A DNA stretch of 64,000 nt from Catenulispora acidiphila DSM 44928 (GTDB taxonomy: Bacteria; Actinomycetota; Actinomycetes; Streptomycetales; Catenulisporaceae): contig NC_013131.1 of the NCBI RefSeq assembly GCF_000024025.1, forward strand, positions 9,652,229 to 9,716,228. The letters are read 5' to 3'. Below, piece after piece: positions 41,868-53,387 of this stretch. A program made the position numbers and the translations under genes. Below the pieces are notes generated by a model. That model was given only the letters and a program-made list of their open reading frames with translations, was not told where the DNA came from and ran no database searches. Every line of letters starts with the position of its first letter. Within the stretch, counting starts at the first letter, position 1.

Positions 41868-42464
41868 GTGACTGACGACGCCGCGAAACTGTTCCTGCAT
41901 CAGCGCTTGAAGAAGATCCGCGAGGTCCTGATCTGGAAGCTCGACGGCCTGTCCGAGTACGACGCGCGCCGCCCGATGACCGCGACCGGGACCAACCTCC
42001 TCGGCCTGGTCAAGCACGCGGCGACATGGGAGGCCCGCTACTTCGGCCAGGTCTTCGGGCGGCCCTTCCCGGAGCCGCTGCCCCGCTGGCAGGACTCTGA
42101 CGGCAGCGACCTGTGGGTCACCGAGGACGAGACCCGCGCGCAGATCATCGGGTTCTACCAGCGCGTCGCAGCGCACGCGGACGCCACGATCAGCGAGCTG
42201 CCGCCCGACGCCCCGGGCCACGTCCCCTGGTGGCCGCGCCCCGACATCGACCTGTTCACCATCGTGGTCCACCTCCTCGACGACCTCACCCGGCACGCCG
42301 GCCACGCCGACATCCTGCGCGAGCAGATCGACGGCCGCACCGGCGTGGCCGCCGAACACGAGGAGACGAGCGACGCCGCGGCCCAGGCCGCCCGGTGGGA
42401 GCGGATCGAGCAGGCGGCCAAGGCTGCCGAGCGGATCCAGTCGGGCGGTCGGGCAACCGATTAG
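41868..42464 (+). CDS. DinB-family (DUF664) protein
   Basis: 198 aa. A four-helix DinB/YfiT-like fold, with the first metal-ligand His in LLGLVKHAATWEARYFG and further His in VVHLLDDLTRHAGHADILREQI. Members are often thiol (mycothiol/bacillithiol) transferases; the specific role is unknown. GTG start 21 nt after mutY, so probably co-transcribed. The stop codon abuts a 12-bp minisatellite. Confidence 0.85.
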   Translation: MTDDAAKLFLHQRLKKIREVLIWKLDGLSEYDARRPMTATGTNLLGLVKHAATWEARYFGQVFGRPFPEPLPRWQDSDGSDLWVTEDETRAQIIGFYQRVAAHADATISELPPDAPGHVPWWPRPDIDLFTIVVHLLDDLTRHAGHADILREQIDGRTGVAAEHEETSDAAAQAARWERIEQAAKAAERIQSGGRATD

Positions 42465-42640
42465 GCAGCTGGTCAGGCAGCTGGTCAGCCGTCTGCCAGC
42501 CCGTCGGCCAGGCAGCCGGTCAGCCACCGGTCAGCCACCGGTCAGCCCGTCGGCCAGGCAGCCGGTTTGGCAATCGGTCAGCTGGTCGGCCAGGCAGCTG
42601 GTCAGACAGCTGGTCGGTCCACCGGTCGGCCAGCCTCTGC
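42464..42640. repeat. Degenerate 12-bp minisatellite
   Basis: About 14-15 units of 11-12 bp built on GGCAGCYGGTCA / GCCACCGGTCA / GCCCGTCGGCCA. Identical higher-order blocks (GCCCGTCGGCCAGGCAGCCGG) recur twice. Noncoding on the annotation used here, between dinB and the XRE gene (convergent). The adjoining 42641-42708 is C-rich with no gene seen. Confidence 0.8.
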
Positions 42641-42708
42641 CCAGGGTCGGCGGGTTACTCGACCACCGATTCACCCGCCGACTCACCGCCCGCTGCCCCG
42701 CCCCCACC

Positions 42709-43680
42709 TCACCCCGCCAACACCGCAGCCTTCTCCACTTTCTCCGCCTCCCCCACCCCGCTCTCGTCCCCCGCCTCGCGCGCGACCCGCCGCGAGTGCG
42801 CCGTCACCAACCCGCGCAGCCGTACCTCCGACTCCGCGTCGACCGGTGTCAGCACCATCAGCCGCTGCTCGGAGGCCTCCGGCGCCGAGAACATGTCGTA
42901 GGACACGGTCAGCACGCCGGCCGCCGGGTGCGCCACGCGCTTCACGCCGCTGCAGCGCTCGCCGACGGTGTGGTCGCCCCACCAGGCGGCGAAGTCGCGG
43001 TGGCCGGCGCGCAGGCGGGCGATCACCGCCTGCATGCGGGGGTCGTCGGGGTACTTCGCCGCGTTGGCCCGCAGGGCGCCGACCGTCTCGCGGGCGATCT
43101 GCTCCCAGTTCAGCTGGCCGCGGCGCGCGTCCGGGTCCAGGAACAACAGCAGCGCCACGTTGGAGGCGGTGCCGTGGCCGAATCCGTCGCCGAACATGGC
43201 GGTCGCCGCCGCGTTGTGCGCCAGGATGTCGAAGCTGTGGTCCACGACGTACGCCGGCAGCATCGGCATGCCGTCCAGGATCGCGCGCAGCGAGGTGGTC
43301 ACGCCGCCGCGCTGGTCGAGCAGCGGACGCGGCGGCGCCTCGCCGCGCGCCGTCAGGTGCAGGTACTCGCGCTCGACCGGCGATAGGCGCAGCGCCTCGG
43401 CGAGGGCGTCGAGCACCGCCGAGCCGGGTGCGCCGGCGCGTCCCTGCTCCAGCCGGATGTACCAGTCGATGCTGACCGCGGCGAGTTCGGCGACCTCCTG
43501 GCGCCGCAAGCCTGGTGTGCGCCGGCGGCCGACGCTGCGCAGCCCGACGTCTTCGGGCGCGAGACGGCCGCGCATGGCGGTGAGGAACTCCCCGAGCGTG
43601 CTTTGCCGGGTGGTACGCGGAATACCAGGTTTCGAAGACTCTCCCAGTGATTCCCCGTGGACTCGAAACTGTTGACCCAT
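42709..43680 (-). CDS. XRE-family regulator with MmyB-like ligand domain
   Basis: 323 aa. N-terminal XRE helix-turn-helix (LGEFLTAMRGRL ... RTPGLRRQEVAELAAVSIDWYIRLEQGR) and a C-terminal MmyB-like PAS-type domain (DHSFDILAHNAAATAMFG, RRGQLNWEQIAR, RDFAAWWGDHTVGER). MmyB-like domains bind small molecules, perhaps fatty acids. The start at 43680 is the last ATG before the LGEFL helix but overlaps the ATG of the divergent PEBP gene, so it is uncertain. Confidence 0.82.
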   Translation of the reverse strand: MGQQFRVHGESLGESSKPGIPRTTRQSTLGEFLTAMRGRLAPEDVGLRSVGRRRTPGLRRQEVAELAAVSIDWYIRLEQGRAGAPGSAVLDALAEALRLSPVEREYLHLTARGEAPPRPLLDQRGGVTTSLRAILDGMPMLPAYVVDHSFDILAHNAAATAMFGDGFGHGTASNVALLLFLDPDARRGQLNWEQIARETVGALRANAAKYPDDPRMQAVIARLRAGHRDFAAWWGDHTVGERCSGVKRVAHPAAGVLTVSYDMFSAPEASEQRLMVLTPVDAESEVRLRGLVTAHSRRVAREAGDESGVGEAEKVEKAAVLAG

Positions 43681-44278
43681 GCAGAAGAAGACGAAGATCG
43701 CCATCGCCGGGGTTGCGTCCGCCGCGATGTTCGCCGCCGGGGCGGCCACCGCGTACGCCGCCGTCCACGACCGTTTCGGCTACAGCCCGGTGCGCAGCGG
43801 CATCCCGCGCGACGCCGCGCACTTCCGCGTCAGCTCCCCTGACCTGACCAACGGCGGGGTGTTCCCGGCCTCCGAGGTCTGCGCCGACACCGCGACCGCG
43901 CCGCGGCTGAACTGGGCCGGGGCGCCGGCCGGGACGAAGAGCTTCGCCGTGGAGATGTTCGACCCGCAGGCGCCGACCGGCAGCGGGTTCTCGCACTGGC
44001 GCGCCTGGGACATCCCGGCGAGCGCGCGCACCTTCGGCGGGCAGGCCACGCCGCCGGCCGGGACCGTGGTCGGGCAGAACGACTTCGGCGACGCGTTCTT
44101 CGACGCGCCGTGCCCGCCGGCCGGCGACGTCGTGCACCACTACGAGATCAGGGTGCTGGCGCTGGACACCGCGAGCATCGGGCTGCCGAGCGAGGGGACC
44201 AGCACCGCCTATTCCGGATATGTGCTGGGGCAGCACATCATCGGGGTCGCGCAGATGACGGTCAACGCCCAGCAGTGA
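43679..44278 (+). CDS. Secreted PEBP / YbhB-YbcL family protein
   Basis: 199 aa. Signal peptide MQKKTKIAIAGVASAAMFAAGAATAYA, then a phosphatidylethanolamine-binding-protein fold: FRVSSPDLTNGGVFPASEVC, APRLNWAGAPAGTKSFAVEMFDPQAPTGSGFSHWRAWDIPA, and HHYEIRVLALDT. Ligand-pocket residues (Asp-Pro-x-AP and HW) are present. Exported, function unknown; bacterial members may bind small ligands or inhibit proteases. Divergent from the XRE gene with overlapping start codons. Confidence 0.85.
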   Translation: MQKKTKIAIAGVASAAMFAAGAATAYAAVHDRFGYSPVRSGIPRDAAHFRVSSPDLTNGGVFPASEVCADTATAPRLNWAGAPAGTKSFAVEMFDPQAPTGSGFSHWRAWDIPASARTFGGQATPPAGTVVGQNDFGDAFFDAPCPPAGDVVHHYEIRVLALDTASIGLPSEGTSTAYSGYVLGQHIIGVAQMTVNAQQ

Positions 44279-44322
44279 TCCGCTGACCCTGTAACAAAAA
44301 ACCTCGGTATCTGCCGGATGGT

Positions 44323-44353
44323 GGACATTCAGCCGTCTATCGGCTGGATGTCC
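44323..44353 (+). terminator. Hairpin between the PEBP gene and chaplin promoter
   Basis: GGACATTCAGCCG pairs with CGGCTGGATGTCC (13 bp, one G-T pair) around TCTAT. It ends where the -35-like CGTTAC starts, so it may terminate PEBP transcription and insulate the chaplin. Confidence 0.6.
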
Positions 44354-44381
44354 GTTACCGGAGTTCGGAAAGTGTCGTTGG
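44353..44381 (+). promoter_or_regulatory. BldN-type promoter of the chaplin
   Basis: CGTTAC (44353-44358), 17-nt spacer, CGTTGG (44376-44381), 57 bp before the chaplin ATG. It differs from the rsbN site by one -35 base and the last two -10 bases, with the same spacing. Chaplins are BldN targets in Streptomyces. Confidence 0.65.
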
Positions 44382-44437
44382 GGCCCGTGAGCCGACCCTT
44401 CGGCTCCTTCGAATTCGACGACATCTGAGGTACATCC

Positions 44438-45217
44438 ATGCACGCCTTTGTAAGGAAGGGCCTGTTGCTGTCGGCCGCGACCGGCACGCTGGTCATGGGC
44501 TACGCCGGCAGCGCGGCCGCGCAGGACTCGGCGACCACGCACGGCGCGGCCGCCGACAGCCCCGGCGCGGTCTCCGGGAACGTGGCGCAGCTGCCCGCCG
44601 ACGTCCCGATCCAGGTCTGCGGCGACGCCGGCGCGGCGGGCGCCGGTCTGGTCGGCGCCCGCGACAACGATTGTTGGACCGACAACGCCACCGCGGAGGC
44701 CGACGGCGTGGCCGCCGACAGCCCCGGCGCGATCTCCGGCAACGTCGGCTCGATCGCGGCGAACGTCCCGGTCCAGGCCTGCGGCCTGGCCGCCGGCGCG
44801 CTGGCCGCGGACGTCACGGCCCACGACAACGACTGTGTGGACCAGGGCACCCACGCCCTGGCCAAGGGCGCGGCGGCCGACTCCCCCGGCCTGGTCTCCG
44901 GCAACGTCCTGCAGCTGGCCGCCGACGCGCCGGTCCAGGCCTGCGGCGACTCGGTGGGCGTGCTGGCCTTCGGCGTCGGTGCCAAGGACAACCACTGCGT
45001 GAACGGCGCGCCGACGATGGCGCCCCCGCCGGTCATGCCCCCGCCCCCGGTCCCGTGCCCGCCCCCGGTGACCAACCCCTGCCCCCCGCCGCCCCCGGGA
45101 CAGTGCCCCCCGCCCGGCGCCGAGGGCTGGACCCCCTCCCACGAGGACGCCGCCACCGCCACCCCCCTCGCCTCGGAGATCCCGGCGCTGCTGATGCCGG
45201 CTCCGCCCGTCGACTGA
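44438..45217 (+). CDS. Three-domain chaplin with Pro/Cys-rich tail
   Basis: 259 aa. Signal peptide about 1-28 (ending SAAAQ). Three chaplin domains follow at an exact 54-residue period, each AADSPG-SGNV ... QxCG ... DNxC, with Cys pairs 61/79, 115/133 and 169/187 always 18 apart. Chaplins assemble into amyloid-like hydrophobic sheaths on aerial hyphae. Streptomyces forms have one domain, or two plus a sortase signal. Here a proline-rich tail has Cys207, 215 and 223, and no LPxTG/LAxTG motif or C-terminal helix is seen. GAGGT precedes the ATG. Expression is probably BldN-dependent. Confidence 0.88.
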   Translation: MHAFVRKGLLLSAATGTLVMGYAGSAAAQDSATTHGAAADSPGAVSGNVAQLPADVPIQVCGDAGAAGAGLVGARDNDCWTDNATAEADGVAADSPGAISGNVGSIAANVPVQACGLAAGALAADVTAHDNDCVDQGTHALAKGAAADSPGLVSGNVLQLAADAPVQACGDSVGVLAFGVGAKDNHCVNGAPTMAPPPVMPPPPVPCPPPVTNPCPPPPPGQCPPPGAEGWTPSHEDAATATPLASEIPALLMPAPPVD

Positions 45218-45356
45218 CCAGCCCCGGCGCACGGCGGCCGCGAGCGTAGGCCGCCCGGTTCTCCCGACAGGTCCAGCAGCGCAACCACGGGGACGCCCCC
45301 AGCCGGAGCCGACGTCACTCCGGAACGGGCCCGCGGTCAGGACACTGGACACGACG

Positions 45357-45401
45357 ACGGCCGTTCACCCGCGTACGGGGTGGGCGGCCGTTGGTTTTTT
45401 T
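45357..45401 (+). terminator. Chaplin terminator
   Basis: ACGGCCG-TTCACCC pairs with GGGTGGGCGGCCGT and is followed by TTGG and seven T (45395-45401), one of the few T-tract terminators here. Its 3' arm recurs inverted in the clpC terminator. The rest of 45218-45594 holds only the clpC terminator and a 24-bp repeat. Confidence 0.85.
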
Positions 45402-45494
45402 GCCCGCGGTTGGTGGGTGGGGGCCCGGCGGTGGTGGATGTTCACGACCGCTCGCCGGTCCGAGTCACTGCGATATCCGCGATACCCCACACGA

Positions 45495-45532
45495 ACGGCC
45501 GCCCACCCCGTTCCCGGGATGAGCGGCCGCGT
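45495..45532 (-). terminator. clpC terminator
   Basis: Read on the minus strand, CGGCCGCTCATCCC pairs with GGGGTGGGCGGCCG (mismatches near the loop). The arm at 45495-45511 is the exact reverse complement of 45375-45391. Confidence 0.65.
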
Positions 45533-45535
45533 GCC

Positions 45536-45583
45536 GTGCTGTCTTGCTGTCTTGCCGTCGTGCTGTCTTGCTGTCCTGCCGTC
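45536..45583. repeat. 24-bp tandem duplication
   Basis: GTGCTGTCTTGCTGTCTTGC + CGTC occurs twice in tandem with one change, itself made of 8-bp TTGCTGTC-like subunits. It lies 11 bp beyond the clpC stop. Confidence 0.75.
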
Positions 45584-45594
45584 TACCTACCGCG

Positions 45595-48147
<2,553 letters not shown>

Positions 48148-48463
48148 TCCTCATCGCTCCCCGGAGCGTCGCGGGCTGACGTATGGATCGATAGTGCAGA
48201 TCGTGCGCTTGCCCTGGTGTGTTGCTGGTTCCGTGCGGTGCCAAACCATCGGCTCCGCCCCTGTGGTGGCAGGCGGGCTCGCAACCGATGCTAGTCCCGC
48301 CGTCCCGTGCAGGTGGGGCGACTTCCCCGCTGTGTCCGGGGCCGTCACACCTCCCAAGGCTTTCAGTAGGTCCAACTCGCCGCCTCTGACGTGGTGTTCC
48401 CGGTAGCGGGGTCCCAGACCCGAATAGGCTGTACGCCAAGAGCGAACGGGGAGGTCGATCCAC
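48148..48463. promoter_or_regulatory. Divergent promoter region clpC / hypothetical gene
   Basis: 316 bp without a gene. On the plus strand TAGGCT (48425-48430) is a plausible -10 for the 48464 gene, and GGAGG lies just before its ATG. On the minus strand CTAGCAT near 48290 may be the clpC -10. No operator was recognised. Confidence 0.4.
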
Positions 48464-49030
48464 ATGCCGGACGTGGTCTCCGTACCGGAAGCCGCGGGGC
48501 GCGAAGCGCTGTCCAGGCTGCTGGGATACGGCCAGCCGGCGGTCGCGCCGGGACCGGTCGCCCTGTCGGCGGGCGGCCGGGTGCTGTTCTATGTGGCCGA
48601 CGGAGGCGCCCAGGACCTGCCCGAACTGCTGGAGTGGCTGGACTGGGGCGGGGTCCGGCTGGACCTCACCGCCGTCCCGGCCGAGGAGCTGGCCGATCCG
48701 CCGGTGCGCTGGCTGCACCCCTCCACCGTCCCGATGCAGCGTCCGGGGACCGACAGCCGGCGCGGGAGCGGCGTGAGCGGGTCGCACACCCCGAATGCCC
48801 CGCGCACCCTGAATGCCCCGGACACCCCGGACACCCCGGACAGCACTGACGCCACCGGCGATGCCGGCGGCGTCCGAGGAGCCCGTGAGGGCGTCGCAGC
48901 GGCCCTTCCCGGCACCGCGCGCCGCCCCGCCTACCCGACCCCGGGGTTGCCCGAAGCCCCGGAGCTGATCGCCCTGCTGGCCACCCTGGCCGCGGCCTGC
49001 CACCGGCTGGCGGTGGCCGCCGCGCGCTGA
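48464..49030 (+). CDS. Conserved hypothetical protein beside clpC
   Basis: 188 aa. The N-terminal part (GRVLFYVADGGAQDLPELLEWLDWGGVRLDLTAVPAEELADPPVRWLHP) looks folded. The middle is low-complexity, with NAP/DTP repeats encoded by 9-bp units (TPNAPRTLNAPDTPDTPDS). The C-terminus has a hydrophobic helix (APELIALLATLAAACHRLAVAAA). I recall a similar gene between clpC and lsr2 in Streptomyces. No known domain is recognised, function unknown. The ribosome site GGAGG supports the ATG at 48464. Confidence 0.7.
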   Translation: MPDVVSVPEAAGREALSRLLGYGQPAVAPGPVALSAGGRVLFYVADGGAQDLPELLEWLDWGGVRLDLTAVPAEELADPPVRWLHPSTVPMQRPGTDSRRGSGVSGSHTPNAPRTLNAPDTPDTPDSTDATGDAGGVRGAREGVAAALPGTARRPAYPTPGLPEAPELIALLATLAAACHRLAVAAAR

Positions 49031-49043
49031 GCACGGCCGGCCC

Positions 49044-49080
49044 GGGGCGCCCAGGGCGCCCCCGGCGCGGTCCGCGCCGG
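49044..49080. terminator. Tandem hairpins between convergent genes
   Basis: GGGGCGCC-CAG-GGCGCCCC (49044-49062) is followed at once by CCGGCGCG-GTC-CGCGCCGG (to 49080). They lie between the 48464 gene and lsr2. Confidence 0.6.
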
Positions 49081-49136
49081 TGCCGACACCCCCCGCGACG
49101 TCGGCCGAGTGCGGCTCGGCCGGGTACCGGGAGGCA

Positions 49137-49475
49137 TTAGTGGGCGGCGTTGTAGCGATTCATCAGGTCGGTCGGAATACGGCCGCGGTCGCTGATTTCC
49201 ACGCCCTCGACGTTCCGCAGCCATTCACGGATGTGCTTGGTGTCGCGGCGCGCCGGACCCGTGCCGTACTTCCGGCGGCCAGAGGCGGAGGCGGACTGCG
49301 CCGTCACCTGGGTCGCGGCACCGACGTACTTCTCGAGCGCCTTGCGCAATTCCTTCTCATGCGACTCGGACAGGTCGATCTCGTAGGACTTCCCGTCGAG
49401 ACCGAACTTCACAGTGCTCGCGCCCTCGGAGCCGTCGAGGTCGTCGTGGAACACCTCAATGGTGCGCTTGGCCAT
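49137..49475 (-). CDS. lsr2: Nucleoid-associated protein Lsr2
   Basis: 112 aa from the ATG at 49475 (MAKRTIEVFHDDLDGSEG), preceded by GGAGAAAGGCGG. H-NS-like xenogeneic silencer that bridges AT-rich DNA. N-terminal dimerisation domain (STVKFGLDGKSYEIDLSESHEKELRKALEKYVGAA) and C-terminal DNA-binding domain with the AT-hook-like Arg-Gly-Arg (HIREWLRNVEGVEISDRGRIPTDLMNRY). Standard length. It is next to clpC and lysS, as in Streptomyces. Its own promoter is likely in the 99-bp gap upstream. Confidence 0.95.
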   Translation of the reverse strand: MAKRTIEVFHDDLDGSEGASTVKFGLDGKSYEIDLSESHEKELRKALEKYVGAATQVTAQSASASGRRKYGTGPARRDTKHIREWLRNVEGVEISDRGRIPTDLMNRYNAAH

Positions 49476-49574
49476 CGGGCGGCCCGCCTTTCTCCAGTTC
49501 TGGGATATACCTCCAGTCAGCAAAGCGCATTCCGCTGATGAAATCAAATCCCGCACCGGTCCCGCGGTGAGGTC

Positions 49575-50089
49575 CTACAAGATCCGCAGCATGCGCGTAT
49601 TGCCCAGAGTGTTGGGTTTGACCTGCTCCAAGTCCAAAAACTCCGCGACCCCGCCGTCGGGGGACTTCGACAGTTCGGCTTCGATCTGCGGCGGGACCGG
49701 GACCCCGCTGATCTCGGAGAATCCGTGCGCGGCGAAGAAGTCCACTTCGAACGTCAGGCAGAACAGGCGGCGAACGCCGATCCTGGCGGCGGTACGGACT
49801 AGTTTGTCAAGGATTCGCGCACCTACCCCCATACCCCGGCATTCCGGGTCCACGGCCAGGGTGCGCACTTCCGCGAGATCCAGCCAGAAGACGTGCAAGG
49901 CGCCGCAGCCGACCACCCGGCCGTCGCCGTCGTGTTCGGCCACCCAGAACTCCTGGATGTCCTCGAAAAGCGTCACGTCCGGCTTCTGGAGCAGGATGTC
50001 TTTGTACCGGCCCAGCAGTTCGCGGATCGCGCCGACATCGTCGGTACGGGCCCGGCGCACGGTGATATCGGCGGCGGACAGAGGGGTCG

Positions 50090-50093
<4 letters not shown>
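49575..50093 (-). CDS. GNAT amino-acid N-acetyltransferase (short NAGS-like)
   Basis: 172 aa. GNAT fold with acetyl-CoA site RTLAVDPECRGMGVGARILDKLV and C-terminal AAHGFSEISGVPVPPQIEAELSKSPD. Size and sequence resemble the short actinobacterial N-acetylglutamate synthase (M. tuberculosis Rv2747, ArgA), which starts arginine synthesis. The ATG at 50093 overlaps the flavohemoprotein stop (ATGA). Substrate assignment is by similarity only. Confidence 0.78.
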
Positions 50094-51427
<1,334 letters not shown>

Positions 51428-51442
51428 GACATTAACAGGACG

Positions 51443-51631
51443 CTATGCGGTGTCCGACCGTGAGCCGGATTTCGGACCAAAGCGCGGATCATTGCGCTCT
51501 GCTTCCAGCTCGCGCGCCCGTGACTCAGCCCTCTTCTGAGGGTTCTGCGACACGACAATGAGCCTGATGACGTAGATGAACGCTACCGCCACCACGAACG
51601 ACGGTACATAAAGGCCCAGATTGCCCATCAT
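51443..51631 (-). CDS. Small single-pass membrane protein
   Basis: 62 aa. MMGNLGLYVPSFVVAVAF leads into one membrane helix (about 7-26), then a charged cytoplasmic tail (QNPQKRAESRARELEAERNDPRFG). Strong GAGGGGGAA upstream of the ATG at 51631. Conserved near lysS and lsr2 in related actinomycetes as far as I recall. Function unknown. Co-oriented with lysS (53 nt downstream of it) and the flavohemoprotein gene (15 nt upstream of it). Confidence 0.8.
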   Translation of the reverse strand: MMGNLGLYVPSFVVAVAFIYVIRLIVVSQNPQKRAESRARELEAERNDPRFGPKSGSRSDTA

Positions 51632-51684
51632 CGTGTCGCTTCCCCCTCGACTCAACGAGGTGTTTGTCGGTCCTGCCAGAGTAC

Positions 51685-53205
51685 CTACGCGGGCTTCACG
51701 AACGGGAACAGGATGGTCTCCCGGATCAGCCGCCCGGTGAGCGCCATCAGAATCCGGTCGATGCCGACGCCGATTCCGCCGGCGGGCGGCATCGCGTATT
51801 CCAGAGCCCGCAGGAAGTCCTCGTCCAACTGCATCGCGTCCGGGTCTCCCCCGGCCGCCAGCAGCGACTGCTCGGTGAACCGCTCGCGCTGGTCCACCGG
51901 GTCGATCAGCTCGGAGTAGCCGGTCCCGATCTCCGCGCCCCAGCCGACCAGGTCCCAGCGCTCGGCGAGCCGCGGATCGGTGCGGTGCGCCCGGGTCAGC
52001 GGCGAGACGTCCTTCGGGAAGTCCCGGTAGAACGTCGGCAGGACCGTCTTGTCCTCGACCAGGTGCTCGTACATCTCCAGCACCACCTGGCCGCGCGTCC
52101 AGCCCGGGGCGTAGGGGATGCCGGCGGAGTCGCACAGCTTCTTCAGCGCGCCGATCTCGGTGTCGGCGGAGATCTCCTCGCCGAGCGCGGCGGAGACCGC
52201 GTCGTTGACGGTGACCGACTTCCAGTCCCCGCTGATGTCGAACTCCTCGACCTCCCCCTCGGCGTTGAGCCGGCGGGCGACCTGGGAGCCGAAGATCGCC
52301 TCGGCGCCCTCCTGGATCGTCTGCTGCGTCAGCTTCTGCATGACGTCGTAGTCGCCGTAGACCTCGTAGGCCTCCAGCATGGTGAACTCCGGGCTGTGGG
52401 TGGAGTCCGCGCCCTCGTTCCGGAAGTTCCGGTTGATCTCGAAGACCTTCTCCACGCCGCCGACCAGCAGCCGCTTGAGGTACAGCTCCGGGGCGATGCG
52501 CAGGTAGAGCTTCATGTCGTAGGCGTTGATGTGGGTCTCGAAGGGCCGGGCGTTCGCGCCGCCGTGGATCGGCTGCAGCATCGGCGTCTCGACCTCGGTG
52601 TACCCGCGCCGGCCCAGGCTGGAGCGCAGCGAGCGGACCAGGTCCGAGCGTGTGAACAGCATCCGCCGCGCCTCGGGGTTCACGATCAGGTCGACGTACC
52701 GCTGGCGCACGCGCGCCTCCGGGTCGTTGAGTCCCTTGTGCTTGTCCGGCAGCGGCCGCAGGCACTTCGCGGTGATGGCCCAGCTCTCGACCATGATGGA
52801 GAGCTCGCCGCGCCGCGAGGTGATGATCTCACCGGTGACGCCGACCAGGTCGCCGAGGTCGACGTCGCCCTTCCAGTTCTCCAGCGACTCCGCGCCGAGC
52901 CGGTCCAGCGAGAACATCGCCTGGATCTCGAACTCGCCCTCGCGCAGCGTGGCGAAGCACAGCTTGCCGCCGGTGCGCGAGAGCACGACGCGCCCGGTGA
53001 TCCCGGCGCGCTGCCCGGTGGCGACGTCCGCCTCCAGATCGCTGTATTCGGCCCGGAGCTCCGCGACGGTCGCGGTCCGCGGGTACCCGACCGGGTACGG
53101 GTCCACGCCGCGCTCGCGCAGTTTGTCCAGCTTCTCCCGGCGGATGCGGATCTGCTCAGGGAGGTCGGACTCGGGCTGCGCCGGAGGCGGGGTGGTTTCG
53201 GTCAT
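51685..53205 (-). CDS. lysS: Lysyl-tRNA synthetase, class II
   Basis: 506 aa. Charges tRNA-Lys. N-terminal OB-fold anticodon domain (VVLSRTGGKLCFATLREGEFEIQAMFS), then class II motif 1 (YTEVETPMLQP), motif 2 (FEINRNFRNEGADSTHSPEFTMLEAYE) and motif 3 (GIGVGIDRILMALTG). Standard length, no C-terminal fusion. First gene of the lysS - small membrane protein - flavohemoprotein - acetyltransferase run. Confidence 0.96.
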   Translation of the reverse strand: MTETTPPPAQPESDLPEQIRIRREKLDKLRERGVDPYPVGYPRTATVAELRAEYSDLEADVATGQRAGITGRVVLSRTGGKLCFATLREGEFEIQAMFSLDRLGAESLENWKGDVDLGDLVGVTGEIITSRRGELSIMVESWAITAKCLRPLPDKHKGLNDPEARVRQRYVDLIVNPEARRMLFTRSDLVRSLRSSLGRRGYTEVETPMLQPIHGGANARPFETHINAYDMKLYLRIAPELYLKRLLVGGVEKVFEINRNFRNEGADSTHSPEFTMLEAYEVYGDYDVMQKLTQQTIQEGAEAIFGSQVARRLNAEGEVEEFDISGDWKSVTVNDAVSAALGEEISADTEIGALKKLCDSAGIPYAPGWTRGQVVLEMYEHLVEDKTVLPTFYRDFPKDVSPLTRAHRTDPRLAERWDLVGWGAEIGTGYSELIDPVDQRERFTEQSLLAAGGDPDAMQLDEDFLRALEYAMPPAGGIGVGIDRILMALTGRLIRETILFPFVKPA

Positions 53206-53315
53206 GGGTCAAGGCTACTTGGCGGGGTTCACCGGGCCGCAACCGAATACCATGTGGCGGGCTGATTCGGTCGGGGTGCGGTCGAGGACAAGCTCGATGG
53301 CGCGGTCAGCGGCGG

Positions 53316-53374
53316 TACCCGGTGAGGGCGCTGTCCGGTCCGGGCGCGCTACCCGGTGAGGGCCCTATCCGGTC
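53316..53374. repeat. 25-bp direct repeat, period 34
   Basis: TACCCGGTGAGGGC followed by SCTRTCCGGTC occurs at 53316-53340 and 53350-53374 with two differences. It lies between the start of lysS and the end of the kinase-like gene. Confidence 0.7.
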
Positions 53375-53387
53375 GTTCGCGCTCCGC

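Noticed and set aside
42464-42640. Possible CRISPR array
   Set aside because: The units are 11-12 bp, degenerate and contiguous, with no unique spacers and no cas genes nearby.
42683-45352. 889-codon minus-strand frame spanning the XRE, PEBP and chaplin genes
   Set aside because: It crosses three genes supported by domains, signal peptides and promoters, and has no recognisable domain of its own.
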